Positions 17,152 to 26,437 of a stretch of DNA of 64,000 nucleotides are shown piece after piece; positions within the stretch are counted from its first letter, which is position 1; every line of letters begins with the position of its first letter. This DNA comes from DASCOT01 sp965197275 (lineage in GTDB: Bacteria > Acidobacteriota > UBA890 > WLXD01). The position numbers and the translations under genes were made by a program. The DNA lies in NCBI GenBank assembly GCA_965197275.1, contig CBDAMQ010000029.1:62001-126000 (forward strand), given 5' to 3'. The notes under the pieces were generated by a model. It was not told where the DNA came from. It saw nothing but the letters and a program-made list of their open reading frames with translations, and searched no databases.

Positions 17152-18954
17152 ATGGCCTGGCCGCGTTCGTTCATCGACGAGGTGAAGCGCTCCGCAGACC
17201 CGGTGCAGCTGATCGGCGAGGTGGTAGCGCTGAAGAAGCGCGGCGCTCGGTGGGTCGGGTTGTGCCCGTTTCATCAGGAGAAGACCCCGTCGTTCACGGT
17301 CAATGACGAGGGGCTGTGGCACTGCTTTGGGTGCGGCGAAGGCGGTGACCTGTTCAAATTCGTCCAGCAGCACGAGGGCATCGATTTCGCAGAAGCAGTG
17401 CGCAGCCTGGCAGAGCTCGGCGGGGTTGCGATTCCGGAGTCGAGCCGCGGTCCCCGCCAGGAAGGTCCACGCGTCGATCGAGAGCGGATCTTGCAAGCGT
17501 TGCGCGCTGCGGCGGAGTTCTACGTAGCTGAGCTCCAGAGCGAGCGTGGTACGAAGGCCCGCACCTATCTGAGCGAGCGGGGCTTTGACGACACAGTGGC
17601 AGTCGATTTCGGACTCGGCTTTGCGCCGGGAGGGTGGGACACGCTCCAGCGTGTGCTCGAGAAACGTGGCTTCACGATCGCCGAGCTGGAGGCGGCGGGG
17701 CTGGTGCGCAAGCGCGCCGACGGCAGCGGCGTGTACGACCTGCTTCGCGATCGAGTGGTTTTCCCGATTCGCGACAGCCGCGGCCGAGCGATTGCCTTCA
17801 GCGGCCGTGTGCTCGGTGAGGGCGAACCGAAGTATCTCAACTCACCAGAGACCGCCGTGTTCAACAAGAGCCGCACGCTCTACGGCTTGCGCGAGGCTCG
17901 CGAGGGGATCCGCAACACTGGTTTCGTGATGCTGGTCGAGGGGCAGCTCGACCTGCTGGCGTGTGTGCAGCACGGGTTCGCCAACGTGGTTGCTCCGTTG
18001 GGCACGGCGTTCACTGCCGACCATGCCCGGGTGCTCTCGTCACACACTGGCAAGGCGGTCATCGCTTTCGACGGCGACAATGCCGGGCGCGCGGCCGCCG
18101 AGCGCACTGTGGGCGTCTTCCTGCCGGCGGGCTTCCAGGTCACGGTGGTGCAGCTGCCGGGTGGGCAGGATCCCGATTCGTTCCTCGGTGAAGTCGGGGC
18201 TGACGGTCTGTCGGAGGCGCTACGACGATCGCTTCCGGCGCTCAGCTTCCTGGTGGCGCGAGCGGCGGAGCGCGGCGACCTGAAAAGCCCGCAGGGCAAG
18301 GCGCAGGCGCTGGCCTCGTTGCTCGGCTTCGTGCTCCAGGTGGAGGATCGTGTGGAGCGCGCCGAGTGGATCGCGCGGATCGGTGACGCGTTGGAGATCT
18401 CCCGCCATCTCGTCGAACGCAGCTTTGCAGAGCTCCGCCAGCGTTCGCGGCGCCGGCCTGGCGGACCACCGGAAGAGGACTCGGCGTCCGAGCCGTCCGC
18501 AGCGGCCCGACTTGGCGAGGTGCCGGTGGCCGAACGCGATCTGGCCCGCGCCCTGCTTCGTCACCCTGAATGGTTGCCGGAGCTGCAGAAGATCTATGGA
18601 GGCGGGATCACCGACCCGCGCGTGGAGGCGTTGCTGGAAGCGCTGTCGCGGTGTGCAACGCTGCCCGAGCGCGTCGAGGAGCTGCTCGATGGCTGCGACG
18701 TGGAGGGAGCCGCTCAGCTGTTGACCCGGCTGGTGCTCGAGGAGGGAGACGATCCCGTGCAGGCGTACGCGGTGAGCTGTGCCGAGGCGCTCCGACGGGG
18801 CGCGCTGGAACGGGAAAAGCGTAGCCTACAGAAGCAGATCGAGGGGCTACCTCAATCCTCGGTCGGGGAGATCGATGCGCTGCACAGCCGCAAGATGATG
18901 GTCGCTCGAGAGCTCGAATCGTTGCGATGCATCAAGACGGATCTGCACGACTGA
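17152..18954 (+). CDS. dnaG: DNA primase
   Basis: Synthesises RNA primers for replication. 600 residues. The N-terminal CHC2 zinc finger is complete (Cys38, His41, Cys58, Cys61). The RNA polymerase core contains the Toprim motif with VEGQLDLLA (usually VEGYMDV) and IAFDGDNAGR. The C-terminal helicase-binding region is present but diverged. It is the last gene of the gatB-ftsE-ftsX-mutS2-dnaG run. Unlike in many bacteria, rpoD does not follow; the next gene lies on the other strand. Confidence 0.96.
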   Translation: MAWPRSFIDEVKRSADPVQLIGEVVALKKRGARWVGLCPFHQEKTPSFTVNDEGLWHCFGCGEGGDLFKFVQQHEGIDFAEAVRSLAELGGVAIPESSRGPRQEGPRVDRERILQALRAAAEFYVAELQSERGTKARTYLSERGFDDTVAVDFGLGFAPGGWDTLQRVLEKRGFTIAELEAAGLVRKRADGSGVYDLLRDRVVFPIRDSRGRAIAFSGRVLGEGEPKYLNSPETAVFNKSRTLYGLREAREGIRNTGFVMLVEGQLDLLACVQHGFANVVAPLGTAFTADHARVLSSHTGKAVIAFDGDNAGRAAAERTVGVFLPAGFQVTVVQLPGGQDPDSFLGEVGADGLSEALRRSLPALSFLVARAAERGDLKSPQGKAQALASLLGFVLQVEDRVERAEWIARIGDALEISRHLVERSFAELRQRSRRRPGGPPEEDSASEPSAAARLGEVPVAERDLARALLRHPEWLPELQKIYGGGITDPRVEALLEALSRCATLPERVEELLDGCDVEGAAQLLTRLVLEEGDDPVQAYAVSCAEALRRGALEREKRSLQKQIEGLPQSSVGEIDALHSRKMMVARELESLRCIKTDLHD

Positions 18955-18995
18955 GCGCAGCCGGCGCAGCCTCCTAGCGCGCCCCGCGCATGCGG

Positions 18996-20399
18996 CTAGG
19001 CGGCTGTGCTGGGGCGCCCACTCAACGCCCGACCGACTCCGTACACCAAGACGCCGGCGAGCATACCCGGCAGGATCTCGTAGACCGAGACAGGATCGCC
19101 GAACGATCGCCATAGCAGCATGACAGCGAGAGACACGGACATCATGGTGATTCCGAGCCTGCTGCTAACGGGCTTGCCGAGCGCACGCAGAGCGAGCAGC
19201 GGGCCGAGCGTGCCGCCAAGGGCCGACCACGACAACACGACGAGATCGAAGACGCTCTGGCCGCCGGAGAAAACGAACAGCACCACCGCCGCGGTGACGG
19301 TCAGCGTACCGAGCTTTGCCCGCGCATAGGAGCTTTCCCCAGGGACGAGATCCTGCGTCAACGCCGCCGAGCAGGCGAGGATGAGCGAATCCGCCGTCGA
19401 GATCGTCGCCGCGAACACGCCGGCAAGGATGAACCCCACCATGACGTCGGGAAGCAACAGCTGGGAGAGCGTCGGTAAGCCGAGCTCCGGATCGAACTCC
19501 TCCACTACCGGGAGCAGCACACGGGCTGCCAGGCCCACGGTGATCGCTGCAGCCGCGAACAGACTGTAGTAGCTGACGTAGATGCGTCGTGACAGGGCGA
19601 TGTGATCGCTGTTGTCGATCGTCATCGGACGAATCATGACGTGCGGTTGGCCGAGAACGCCAATGCCCGCCGCCACCCAGCTGCCGAGATACAACGCGAA
19701 GCCGTATCGCAGATCGGCCGGCCTCCAGTCGATCAGCGTCGGATCGATGGCCTCGAGGCGGCTCCACATGACGCCGAAGCCGCCGATCTCCCCCACAGCC
19801 ACCGCCATCAGCAAGAACATCGCCAGGAACATCACCGCCGCCTGTGCGGTGTCCGTCCAGATGGACGCTCGGATGCCACCCGCGAAGCAGTAAGCAACGA
19901 CGATGCCGGCGCCCAGCAAGACCCCGACGCTGTAGTCCCAGCCGAACAGCACCGACAGCGCCTTGCTCCCGGCGGTCAGCTGCGCTCCGGCATAGGTGCC
20001 GAGGAAGATCATGCTGGCAGCAGCGGCGACACGGACAATGCCCTGTTGCTCCTCGCCGTCTGCGGACGTGCCCAGGAACCGCGTGATGCTGCTGGCCCCG
20101 ATGCTCTCGCTGCGCTTCCTCAGCGGCTCATGGATCTTGTGCCAGGCAAGATAATCGCCGAACACCCAGCCGACCATGATCCACATCGACGATAAGCCGA
20201 CGGCGTAGGTCGATCCGATGAGGCCTATGAACATGAAGCCGCTGTTGGCGGTGGAGACCGCCGACAGCGCAACCGGCCACGGACCTACCTGTCGCCCGGC
20301 CAGCAAGTAATCGTCGGTCGTCTTCTGTCGACGGGTCGACGAATAGATACCGATCCCCAGAAAGATCAACAGGAAGAACAGAAAGCTCGTTGCGATCAC
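18996..20399 (-). CDS. Sodium:solute symporter (SSS family)
   Basis: Secondary transporter of the solute:sodium symporter family, 467 residues from the GTG at 20399. It shows about 12-13 hydrophobic segments and family features: DDYLLAGRQVGPWPVALS after the first span, FAGGIRASIWTDTAQ in the middle, and FAATISTADSLILACSAAL near span 8, which holds the Ser/Thr of the second sodium site. The start was chosen because GAGGAGAG lies 10 bases upstream and the protein then begins directly with a membrane segment; the longer frame to 20531 lacks support. The PutP/proline-like branch is possible, but the substrate is unknown. It converges with dnaG. Confidence 0.9.
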   Translation of the reverse strand: MIATSFLFFLLIFLGIGIYSSTRRQKTTDDYLLAGRQVGPWPVALSAVSTANSGFMFIGLIGSTYAVGLSSMWIMVGWVFGDYLAWHKIHEPLRKRSESIGASSITRFLGTSADGEEQQGIVRVAAAASMIFLGTYAGAQLTAGSKALSVLFGWDYSVGVLLGAGIVVAYCFAGGIRASIWTDTAQAAVMFLAMFLLMAVAVGEIGGFGVMWSRLEAIDPTLIDWRPADLRYGFALYLGSWVAAGIGVLGQPHVMIRPMTIDNSDHIALSRRIYVSYYSLFAAAAITVGLAARVLLPVVEEFDPELGLPTLSQLLLPDVMVGFILAGVFAATISTADSLILACSAALTQDLVPGESSYARAKLGTLTVTAAVVLFVFSGGQSVFDLVVLSWSALGGTLGPLLALRALGKPVSSRLGITMMSVSLAVMLLWRSFGDPVSVYEILPGMLAGVLVYGVGRALSGRPSTAA

Positions 20400-20571
20400 G
20401 GGGCGTGTCTCTCCTCGGTCAGGGCTCAGCCGCCGGAACGTCCCCGGACGCGACTCGGCCGCCGGAAGATACCTGGGCGCGATCTGGTTTTCCAGTGTGT
20501 GGCCCGAAACCGGGTCCCGGATAGAATGCACCGGAGACGCCGGGGCCCGTTCGCGCCGCCGCGTCTCGGCA

Positions 20572-20645
20572 GGGCCCTTAGCTCAGTTGGTCAGAGCCGC
20601 CGGCTCATAACCGGTAGGTCCCAGGTTCGAGTCCTGGAGGGCCCA
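20572..20645 (+). tRNA. tRNA with CAT anticodon (probably tRNA-Ile2, alternatively elongator tRNA-Met)
   Basis: A 74-base cloverleaf: acceptor GGGCCCT/AGGGCCC, D-arm AGCTCAGTTGGTCAGAGC, anticodon stem GCCGG/CCGGT with loop CTCATAA (anticodon CAT), T-loop TTCGAGT, discriminator A, and no encoded CCA. The CCCTTAGCTCAG start resembles bacterial tRNA-Ile2, whose C34 is changed to lysidine, more than elongator Met. It is not an initiator tRNA because the first acceptor pair is formed and the anticodon stem lacks three G-C pairs. A TAGAAT -10-like hexamer lies at 20522-20527. Confidence 0.92.
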
Positions 20646-20767
20646 CTTTCAGATCGCATGACCGACGCGGTGGATTCGGTGTGCTACCTCGGCCGTCTTT
20701 GCGACGCGTGGGAGCGTCCGGCGTGCAGGTTGCCTGACGACCACGCGAGCGCGTAGCCTCCAGGGCC

Positions 20768-22579
20768 ATGCGGATCAGCGGCAGTTGCCGATGCAGCTCC
20801 ATCTCTCGCAACGTCGCCCACACGGTAACTGCGTTACTCGTTCTGCTCGGCACGACGATCGGCAGCCTGACTGAAGCGCAGCAGAGCCGTGTGCGCTATG
20901 TCACGACGGCGAAGCAGCGCGGTCCGGTCGCCTACCGAGACCCCCTTGGTGTGCCGTCGCCCGACGGGCGGTGGCTGGCGACACATGTCGGGTTGCGGCT
21001 GCGCGTCGAGCTTCTGGCTGGTGGGCCGGTGCGCGAGCTCGGTGATGGTCGGCGCCGCCGACTTCATCTGGCCTGGCGGCCCGACTCGCAAACGCTGGTG
21101 GCGCGTGAGGCGGACCGCGAGCGCACCTGGTTCGACTGGAGCGAGTACGACGCCGAAAGCGGCATGCGTACGCGCCTGTGGCCTGAGCGCGGCTCGTTGT
21201 TGCCGCCACAGGGTGTCGCCGCCGACCGAGGGGACCTGTCGGAGGTCGCCTTCGCTGCCGACGGCAGCATCGTTGGCCTGGTGGCCCGGGACGGTGGGCG
21301 GCAGCTATGGATCTTCGACCAGTCGGGGGCGGTGCTGGAGACGATCGGCGACCCCGCGGCGTTGAGCAACGTCGTATGGAAGCCCAACGGCGGCGTTGCG
21401 TGTGTCGACGCCAGCGGCGAGCATCCCCTGCTCAGCCTGGACTGCGGGCGGGCGCCTGGGGTTGCGGATCTCGGCGAGGTCCGCGGTCCGGTGGCCTTCG
21501 ACGGTGACGACGGCGTTTTCGTCGGACGACCGAACGATCGGGGCACGCTCGACCTGTGGCGCCTCGATTTGGAGTCCGGCACAGCCGAGCAGATCAGTCA
21601 CTTCACGCGCGACACCTACGCGCCGTACGCGCTGCCGAATGGACGCCTGCTATTCAAGCTGCAGGAGGACGCCGTCACCATTGCCCGCGTGGCGGCGGCC
21701 GGGGGTACCGCCATTCCGGTCACGACCTTCCAATCGGAGACGCCGTCGTGGGATTGGACGGGCGAACACATCGCCTTCACTTACGGCAGCTGGCGCCGCG
21801 TGGTGGACGATGTGCACTACCCCGACATCGCCCAACACGTCGGCACGGTGCGCGTGAGGGACGGTATCGCCGACGAGGCGCAGGAGGTGGTGCGCAGCTC
21901 CTATTCCGAGGACCAGGGCATGCATTGGTCACCCAACGGTCGCTGGATCGCGTTGCATTCGCACGCCGACGGCACCGACGACATCTGGTTGCAGCCGGCC
22001 GACGGGTCGGCCGCCGCGGTGCCGATCACCGGCGGCGGCAACGAGACGGGTTGGCCGCGCTTCTCGCCGGACGGCCGATGGATCGTCTACTCCACCGACC
22101 GCCGCGTGGCAGGTGAGCATCACGGCGTACTGCAGTTGGTCGGTTTCGACCAGGAAACCGGCGAGATTACGCAACCCCAGCGCGATATAGAGCTTACCGA
22201 TTTCGATGGCCTGGCAGGGTTCGCAGAGTTCGGCGCCGACTCACGCACGATCTTCTTCGAGGGCATGCACGGGGTCGGAGAGCGCGCCGTGTGGAAGGTC
22301 GACCGGGACGGTGGCCGGCCGGAGCTGGTGCACCGCTATGCCAGCGAGCAGTGGGCCACGGGAATCTCGGTGTCGCCGGATAGCGACTGGGTCGCCTACG
22401 TCGCCCCTGCCGGCGACGGCCGCATGCAGCTGTTCAGAGTGCCCTCTACCGGAGGCGATCCGGTGCAGATCACCTTCGATCCGAGTGACAAGACTCATCC
22501 GTCGTGGTCGCCGCGCGGCGACCAGATTGCCTTCACCGTCTTCCGCTACCTGGCGCACTTTTGGCTCTTTGAGCCGTAG
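20768..22579 (+). CDS. Secreted TolB-like beta-propeller (PD40 repeat) protein
   Basis: 603 residues with an N-terminal hydrophobic export signal (about 17-38, VTALLVLLGTTIGSLTEAQQ). The rest is a series of WD40-like/PD40 beta-propeller blades recognisable by repeats such as PSPDGRWLA, WSPNGRWIALHS, FSPDGRWIVYST, VSPDSDWVAYV and WSPRGDQIAF. The same repeats occur in TolB and in the propeller of S9 prolyl peptidases, but no peptidase domain is attached. It is likely periplasmic with a binding or scaffold role; the partner is unknown. It lies between a tRNA and the CDGSH protein gene, all on the plus strand. Confidence 0.85.
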   Translation: MRISGSCRCSSISRNVAHTVTALLVLLGTTIGSLTEAQQSRVRYVTTAKQRGPVAYRDPLGVPSPDGRWLATHVGLRLRVELLAGGPVRELGDGRRRRLHLAWRPDSQTLVAREADRERTWFDWSEYDAESGMRTRLWPERGSLLPPQGVAADRGDLSEVAFAADGSIVGLVARDGGRQLWIFDQSGAVLETIGDPAALSNVVWKPNGGVACVDASGEHPLLSLDCGRAPGVADLGEVRGPVAFDGDDGVFVGRPNDRGTLDLWRLDLESGTAEQISHFTRDTYAPYALPNGRLLFKLQEDAVTIARVAAAGGTAIPVTTFQSETPSWDWTGEHIAFTYGSWRRVVDDVHYPDIAQHVGTVRVRDGIADEAQEVVRSSYSEDQGMHWSPNGRWIALHSHADGTDDIWLQPADGSAAAVPITGGGNETGWPRFSPDGRWIVYSTDRRVAGEHHGVLQLVGFDQETGEITQPQRDIELTDFDGLAGFAEFGADSRTIFFEGMHGVGERAVWKVDRDGGRPELVHRYASEQWATGISVSPDSDWVAYVAPAGDGRMQLFRVPSTGGDPVQITFDPSDKTHPSWSPRGDQIAFTVFRYLAHFWLFEP

Positions 22580-22695
22580 CTGCCTGCTACAGGCCTCTAG
22601 AATGCGCCCGCCCGTCGCGGCGTCGCCGCTTGGATCGCCTCGCTCGCCCTGGCGGGAGGGGGTAGCATCCAGCGGAACTTCGACCGGGAGGCAGG

Positions 22696-23352
22696 ATGTC
22701 GGATAAGCGGGTTTTAAGGTTCGATGGCGAGCAGGCGGAGGTGCGGTGGGATGGCCGCCTATGCATTCACGTGGGTGAGTGCACCCGGTCACGCGACGAG
22801 TTGTTCGTCAGCGGGCGCAAGCCCTGGTGCGAGCCGGATCATGCGGACGCCAACGCTGTGGCAGAGGTGGTTCAACGCTGCCCGACCGGAGCGCTTGCGT
22901 ACGAACGCAAGGACGGCGGGGCGGGGGAGAGCGCGCCGACGACGAACGCGATCACGGTGGCAAACAACGGACCCCTGTACGCGACCGGCGATCTGGAGGT
23001 GGACGGGGCGGCCGACGACATGCCGGGCGTACGCTTCCGGGCGGCGCTCTGTCGATGCGGCGCCTCGGCCAACAAGCCATTCTGTGACAACTCTCACGAA
23101 GCAGTGGAGTTCCGTGATCGCGGTGCGGTGGGGCAGAGCGGCGATGCGGCGCTGGAGTCCAGCGGCGGCCCGCTGACGGTAAAGCGGATCGAGAACGGAC
23201 CACTGATCGTCACTGGCAACTTCTCGATCCGCGCCGCGTCGGGACGGGAAGGCTGGCGCGGAACGCGGGCGGCCATGTGCCGTTGCGGTGAATCCAACAA
23301 CAAGCCCTTCTGCGACGGCACCCACAAGCAAACGGGGTTCGAGGCGGACTAG
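22696..23352 (+). CDS. CDGSH iron-sulfur protein with N-terminal divergent 4Fe-4S domain
   Basis: 218 residues. The N-terminal part (about 5-70) matches the Fer4_19 / DUF1271 type mono-cluster domain (CIHVGEC...CPTGAL). Two CDGSH zinc-finger-like [2Fe-2S] motifs follow: CRCGASANKPFCDNSH (about 116-131) and CRCGESNNKPFCDGTH (about 196-211), each with the 3Cys-1His ligand set. This domain order is known from bacterial CDGSH proteins, whose role is redox or iron-sulfur related but not settled. GGGAGGCAGG upstream of 22696 serves as ribosome-binding site. Confidence 0.93.
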   Translation: MSDKRVLRFDGEQAEVRWDGRLCIHVGECTRSRDELFVSGRKPWCEPDHADANAVAEVVQRCPTGALAYERKDGGAGESAPTTNAITVANNGPLYATGDLEVDGAADDMPGVRFRAALCRCGASANKPFCDNSHEAVEFRDRGAVGQSGDAALESSGGPLTVKRIENGPLIVTGNFSIRAASGREGWRGTRAAMCRCGESNNKPFCDGTHKQTGFEAD

Positions 23353-23386
23353 TGCACCGTACTCATGATCAGGAGCACTAGCGGCA

Positions 23387-25717
23387 GTGACTTTGCAGAT
23401 CGGTGGTCTGTTCGTACTGCTCGCGGTGATGTTCTACCTGTTCCTCACCGAGAGGTTACCGGTCGATCTGACCGCGTTCCTGGGTCTCGTGGTGCTGATC
23501 TTTGCGGGCTACGTGACCGCCGACGAGGCGTTCCAAGGATTCTCGTCGCCCGCCGTGATCACCATGCTGTCGGTGTTCATTGTCGGCGCCGCGCTGCTCG
23601 AGACCGGGGTTGCCGACCTCATCGGGGATCGTCTCTATCGGCTCGTGGGCGACAGCGAGACGCGGTTGCTGGTGACCTTGATGCTGGTTGCCGGCGTGCT
23701 GTCTGCCTTCATGAACAACATTGCAGCGACGGCCGTGCTCATGCCCGCGGTCGCCGCAGTGGCGCCGCGTGCCGGACTGGCTCCTTCCCGGTTGTTCATG
23801 CCGCTTGCCTTCGGTGCAATCCTCGGCGGCACGACCACGCTGGTCGGCACGCCACCGAACATCGTCGCGGCGCAGATGATGGCGGATCGCGGTCTGGAGC
23901 CTTTCCAGCTGTTCGATTTCACTCCGGTGGGCCTGGCGATCATGGCGCTCGGCGTCGTGTTCATGCTGACCGTGGGGAAGCGCCTGCTCCCGGCCGACAC
24001 TGGCCGAGGGCCGGCGGCGCTGGAAGGCGAGGATCTGAGCCAGATCTACCAGCTCGAGGATCGCCTCTTCTCGCTCCAGCTCCCGGCCAGCACTGCCCTC
24101 GACGGTCGAACGCTGGCAGAGACGCGGCTCGGCAACACCCTGGGCTTCAAGGTGGTGTCAATCCAGCGTGGCGACAAGCAGCTGGTGCCTGACGGCAGCA
24201 CGCGCCTGCGGGGCGGCGACGTGTTGATCGTCGACGGCGAGGTCTCCAACGTTCGCGAGTTCCTGGAGATGGAACGGCTCGATGTGCACCCGATGGAGAT
24301 GGATCGGCTGCCACGCGTGTCGCCGGACGTCAACGGCATCAGGGTCGTCGTCGAGACTGGGGGCTCGCTGGCCGGCAGCACGCTGCGCGAGCTCGCCTTC
24401 CGCGGGCGGTTCGGCGTCGTGGTGCTGGCGATCCGCCATCGGGGGCAGCTGTACACCGATCATCTGGCGGAGCAGACGCTGCGCCTCGGCGACGAAGTGC
24501 TCGCGATCGGCAGGGGCGAAGACCTGGAACGATTCGCCGCTGAGCCCGGATGGTCGGTGGTGGAGACCGGGGTATCGGCGGTGGCGGACTTGCAGGAACG
24601 GCTCTGTGTCATCGAGGTTCCGCCGGGCTCGGGACTGGCGGACTCGACGATCTCCACCAGCCGGTTGAGCGAGATTGTCGGGCTCACGGTTGCCGGCATC
24701 ATCCGAGATCAGGAAACCCGGCTGATGATCTCACCGAGCGACACCATCCGCGCCGGCGACCGCTTGCTGCTGGCCGCGGATCCGCGTGCGGTGGCGGCGC
24801 TGGCCGATGCCGTCGAGGTCGAGATCGGCCCGCTGGTCGGTCGCGAGCTGCTGGAATCGGATCAGGCCGCCATGGTCGAGGCGGCGGTGGCGCCGCGGTC
24901 GGCGGCGGACGGCCGTACGCTCGAGGAGCTCGAGTTCCAGCATCGCCACGGGTTACTGGTGCTGGCGCTGTGGCGCGAGGGGCATCCGATCCACGCCGAT
25001 CTGGCCCGTGTGCCGCTGCGCTTCGGCGACGCGCTGTTGCTGCACGGGCCGCCGGACAAGATCACGCGGCTCGCCTCGGAGCCCGACTTCGTCGTGCTGT
25101 CGGCGACCGAACGCGCCATCCGGCGCACAGCCAAGGCGCCGCTGGCGCTGGGTGGGCTGTTGCTCATGATCGTGCTCGTGGCGACCGGATTGCAGCCGAT
25201 CCATGTGGCCGCCTTCACGGCGGCTTCGCTGGTGCTTCTCGCCGGCGCGTTGACGATGCGGGAGGCGTACCGCGCCATCGAGTGGCGGGCGATCTTCCTT
25301 GTGGCCGCAGTGCTGCCGGTGGGCTTTGCCATGGAACGGTCTGGCGCCGCCGGCTTCCTTGCCGACTCGGTGGTGTCGACGGCGGGATCGCTTGGGCCTC
25401 ACGCGGTGCTGGCGGCCCTCATCGTTCTGGCCAGCCTGCTCAGTCAGGGCCTCGACGGTGCCCCGGCGGTGGTGTTGATGGCCCCGGTGGTGTTCGAGAT
25501 GGCGGGCCGACTGCAGCTCAGCCCGTATCCCCTGATGATGGGAGTCAGCCTGGCTGCCTCGGCGGCGTTCATGACGCCGTTCAGCCACAAGGCGAACCTG
25601 TTGGTCATGGGCGCGGGTGGTTATCGCTCGAGGGACTACCTGCGGGTCGGCACGCCGTTGACGCTGGTGCTGCTGGTGCTGTTGGTGCTGCTGGTGCCGA
25701 TCTTCTTTCCCTTCTGA
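23387..25717 (+). CDS. SLC13/DASS-type transporter with four internal RCK_C (TrkA-C) domains
   Basis: 776 residues. The N-terminal transmembrane half (about 1-205) carries FMNNIAATAVLMP and the anion/sodium-site hairpin TTTLVGTPPN. Four soluble RCK_C-like domains follow at about 215-290, 305-385, 405-475 and 490-570; each has the pattern of a conserved Leu-rich start, a GxxVxxxxRxG-type strand and an ending LRxGDxLLxxG. The C-terminal transmembrane half (about 590-776) contains the second hairpin FMTPFSHKANLLVMG. Members move di/tricarboxylates, sulfate or silicate-like anions with sodium; the insert is thought to regulate. The start is GTG at 23387. The gene converges with sodC. Confidence 0.9.
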   Translation: MTLQIGGLFVLLAVMFYLFLTERLPVDLTAFLGLVVLIFAGYVTADEAFQGFSSPAVITMLSVFIVGAALLETGVADLIGDRLYRLVGDSETRLLVTLMLVAGVLSAFMNNIAATAVLMPAVAAVAPRAGLAPSRLFMPLAFGAILGGTTTLVGTPPNIVAAQMMADRGLEPFQLFDFTPVGLAIMALGVVFMLTVGKRLLPADTGRGPAALEGEDLSQIYQLEDRLFSLQLPASTALDGRTLAETRLGNTLGFKVVSIQRGDKQLVPDGSTRLRGGDVLIVDGEVSNVREFLEMERLDVHPMEMDRLPRVSPDVNGIRVVVETGGSLAGSTLRELAFRGRFGVVVLAIRHRGQLYTDHLAEQTLRLGDEVLAIGRGEDLERFAAEPGWSVVETGVSAVADLQERLCVIEVPPGSGLADSTISTSRLSEIVGLTVAGIIRDQETRLMISPSDTIRAGDRLLLAADPRAVAALADAVEVEIGPLVGRELLESDQAAMVEAAVAPRSAADGRTLEELEFQHRHGLLVLALWREGHPIHADLARVPLRFGDALLLHGPPDKITRLASEPDFVVLSATERAIRRTAKAPLALGGLLLMIVLVATGLQPIHVAAFTAASLVLLAGALTMREAYRAIEWRAIFLVAAVLPVGFAMERSGAAGFLADSVVSTAGSLGPHAVLAALIVLASLLSQGLDGAPAVVLMAPVVFEMAGRLQLSPYPLMMGVSLAASAAFMTPFSHKANLLVMGAGGYRSRDYLRVGTPLTLVLLVLLVLLVPIFFPF

Positions 25718-25733
25718 GCGCGTTATCGCTCGC

Positions 25734-26303
25734 TTACTGGCGGATGATCCCGCAGGCGATTCGTCCACCGCCGGCGCAGCCGGCTTCTTCGCCGTCCGGG
25801 CAGTAGCTGTCCGGATCGGTGTGGACGATGAAGGCGCTCGACGCCTTGCCGTTGGTCTCGAAGATGCTGAGTGGACCGTCAGTAAGCGTGATGCGGGTAG
25901 TTTGCGTCGTCAGCACCCCGAGGCCACCAGAATCGGCCTCGATGTTCTCCAAGTCGCCCATGTGGAAGGGATGGTTGCCGTCGGGGCTGGAGTTGGACTC
26001 CGGGCCAGGATCGAAGTGTCCCTCGGCAGCCGTGCACGGCTTGCAGGCGTTGGTCTCGTGGATATGGACCGCGTGCTTGCCCTCGGGCAGGCCGCCCATC
26101 TTCAGTCGGACGGTGACCAGCTTGACGCCCTCCTTGCTTTTCTTCTCGCGCAAGACGGCCTCTCCCCAGATGTTCGGGTCGTCGCAGCCGGAAAGGCTGG
26201 CTGTGGCGCGACGTTGCTGTGCACTGGCTGATTCAGCCGAGAGACCAACGGTGGCCAAGGCCGCGATCGAGACGATTAACGTCGAGCTGGTTGCGCTTGG
26301 CAT
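25734..26303 (-). CDS. sodC: Cu/Zn superoxide dismutase
   Basis: Periplasmic superoxide dismutase, 189 residues, with a signal peptide at about 1-29 (cleavage near ASA-QQ). Metal ligands are visible: His80 and His82 (HIHE), His96 (GHFDP), His111/His114 with Asp117 (HPFHMGD), and a later His (IVHTDPD). The pair CKPC (87-90) and the C-terminal GGRIACGII supply the conserved disulfide region. An extra Cys pair (SYCPDGEEAGCAGG) is present. The start at 26303 was chosen to give a normal signal peptide. It is divergent from the ADOP permease and convergent with the SLC13 transporter. Confidence 0.95.
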   Translation of the reverse strand: MPSATSSTLIVSIAALATVGLSAESASAQQRRATASLSGCDDPNIWGEAVLREKKSKEGVKLVTVRLKMGGLPEGKHAVHIHETNACKPCTAAEGHFDPGPESNSSPDGNHPFHMGDLENIEADSGGLGVLTTQTTRITLTDGPLSIFETNGKASSAFIVHTDPDSYCPDGEEAGCAGGGRIACGIIRQ

Positions 26304-26437
26304 TGCACGCGTCCTCCGGCTGGGATGTCGAGTCGAGCCGCGAAGAGTACGGGACGGGCGCGACGATTGTCGATAGCGACCGCGCCGCCGGCAGAAAAAC
26401 TGAAACCGGTCGCGGTCTGATCCGTATTTTATGTGCA

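Noticed and set aside
18955..19020. GC-rich hairpin between dnaG and the symporter as a terminator
   Set aside because: Short GCGCCCC/GGGGCGC pairing with a long loop and no T-run; it also lies partly in the symporter gene.
24550..25806. 418-codon plus-strand frame inside the SLC13 gene
   Set aside because: Gly/Ala/Arg-rich out-of-frame reading of the transporter; the true frame has conserved motifs throughout.
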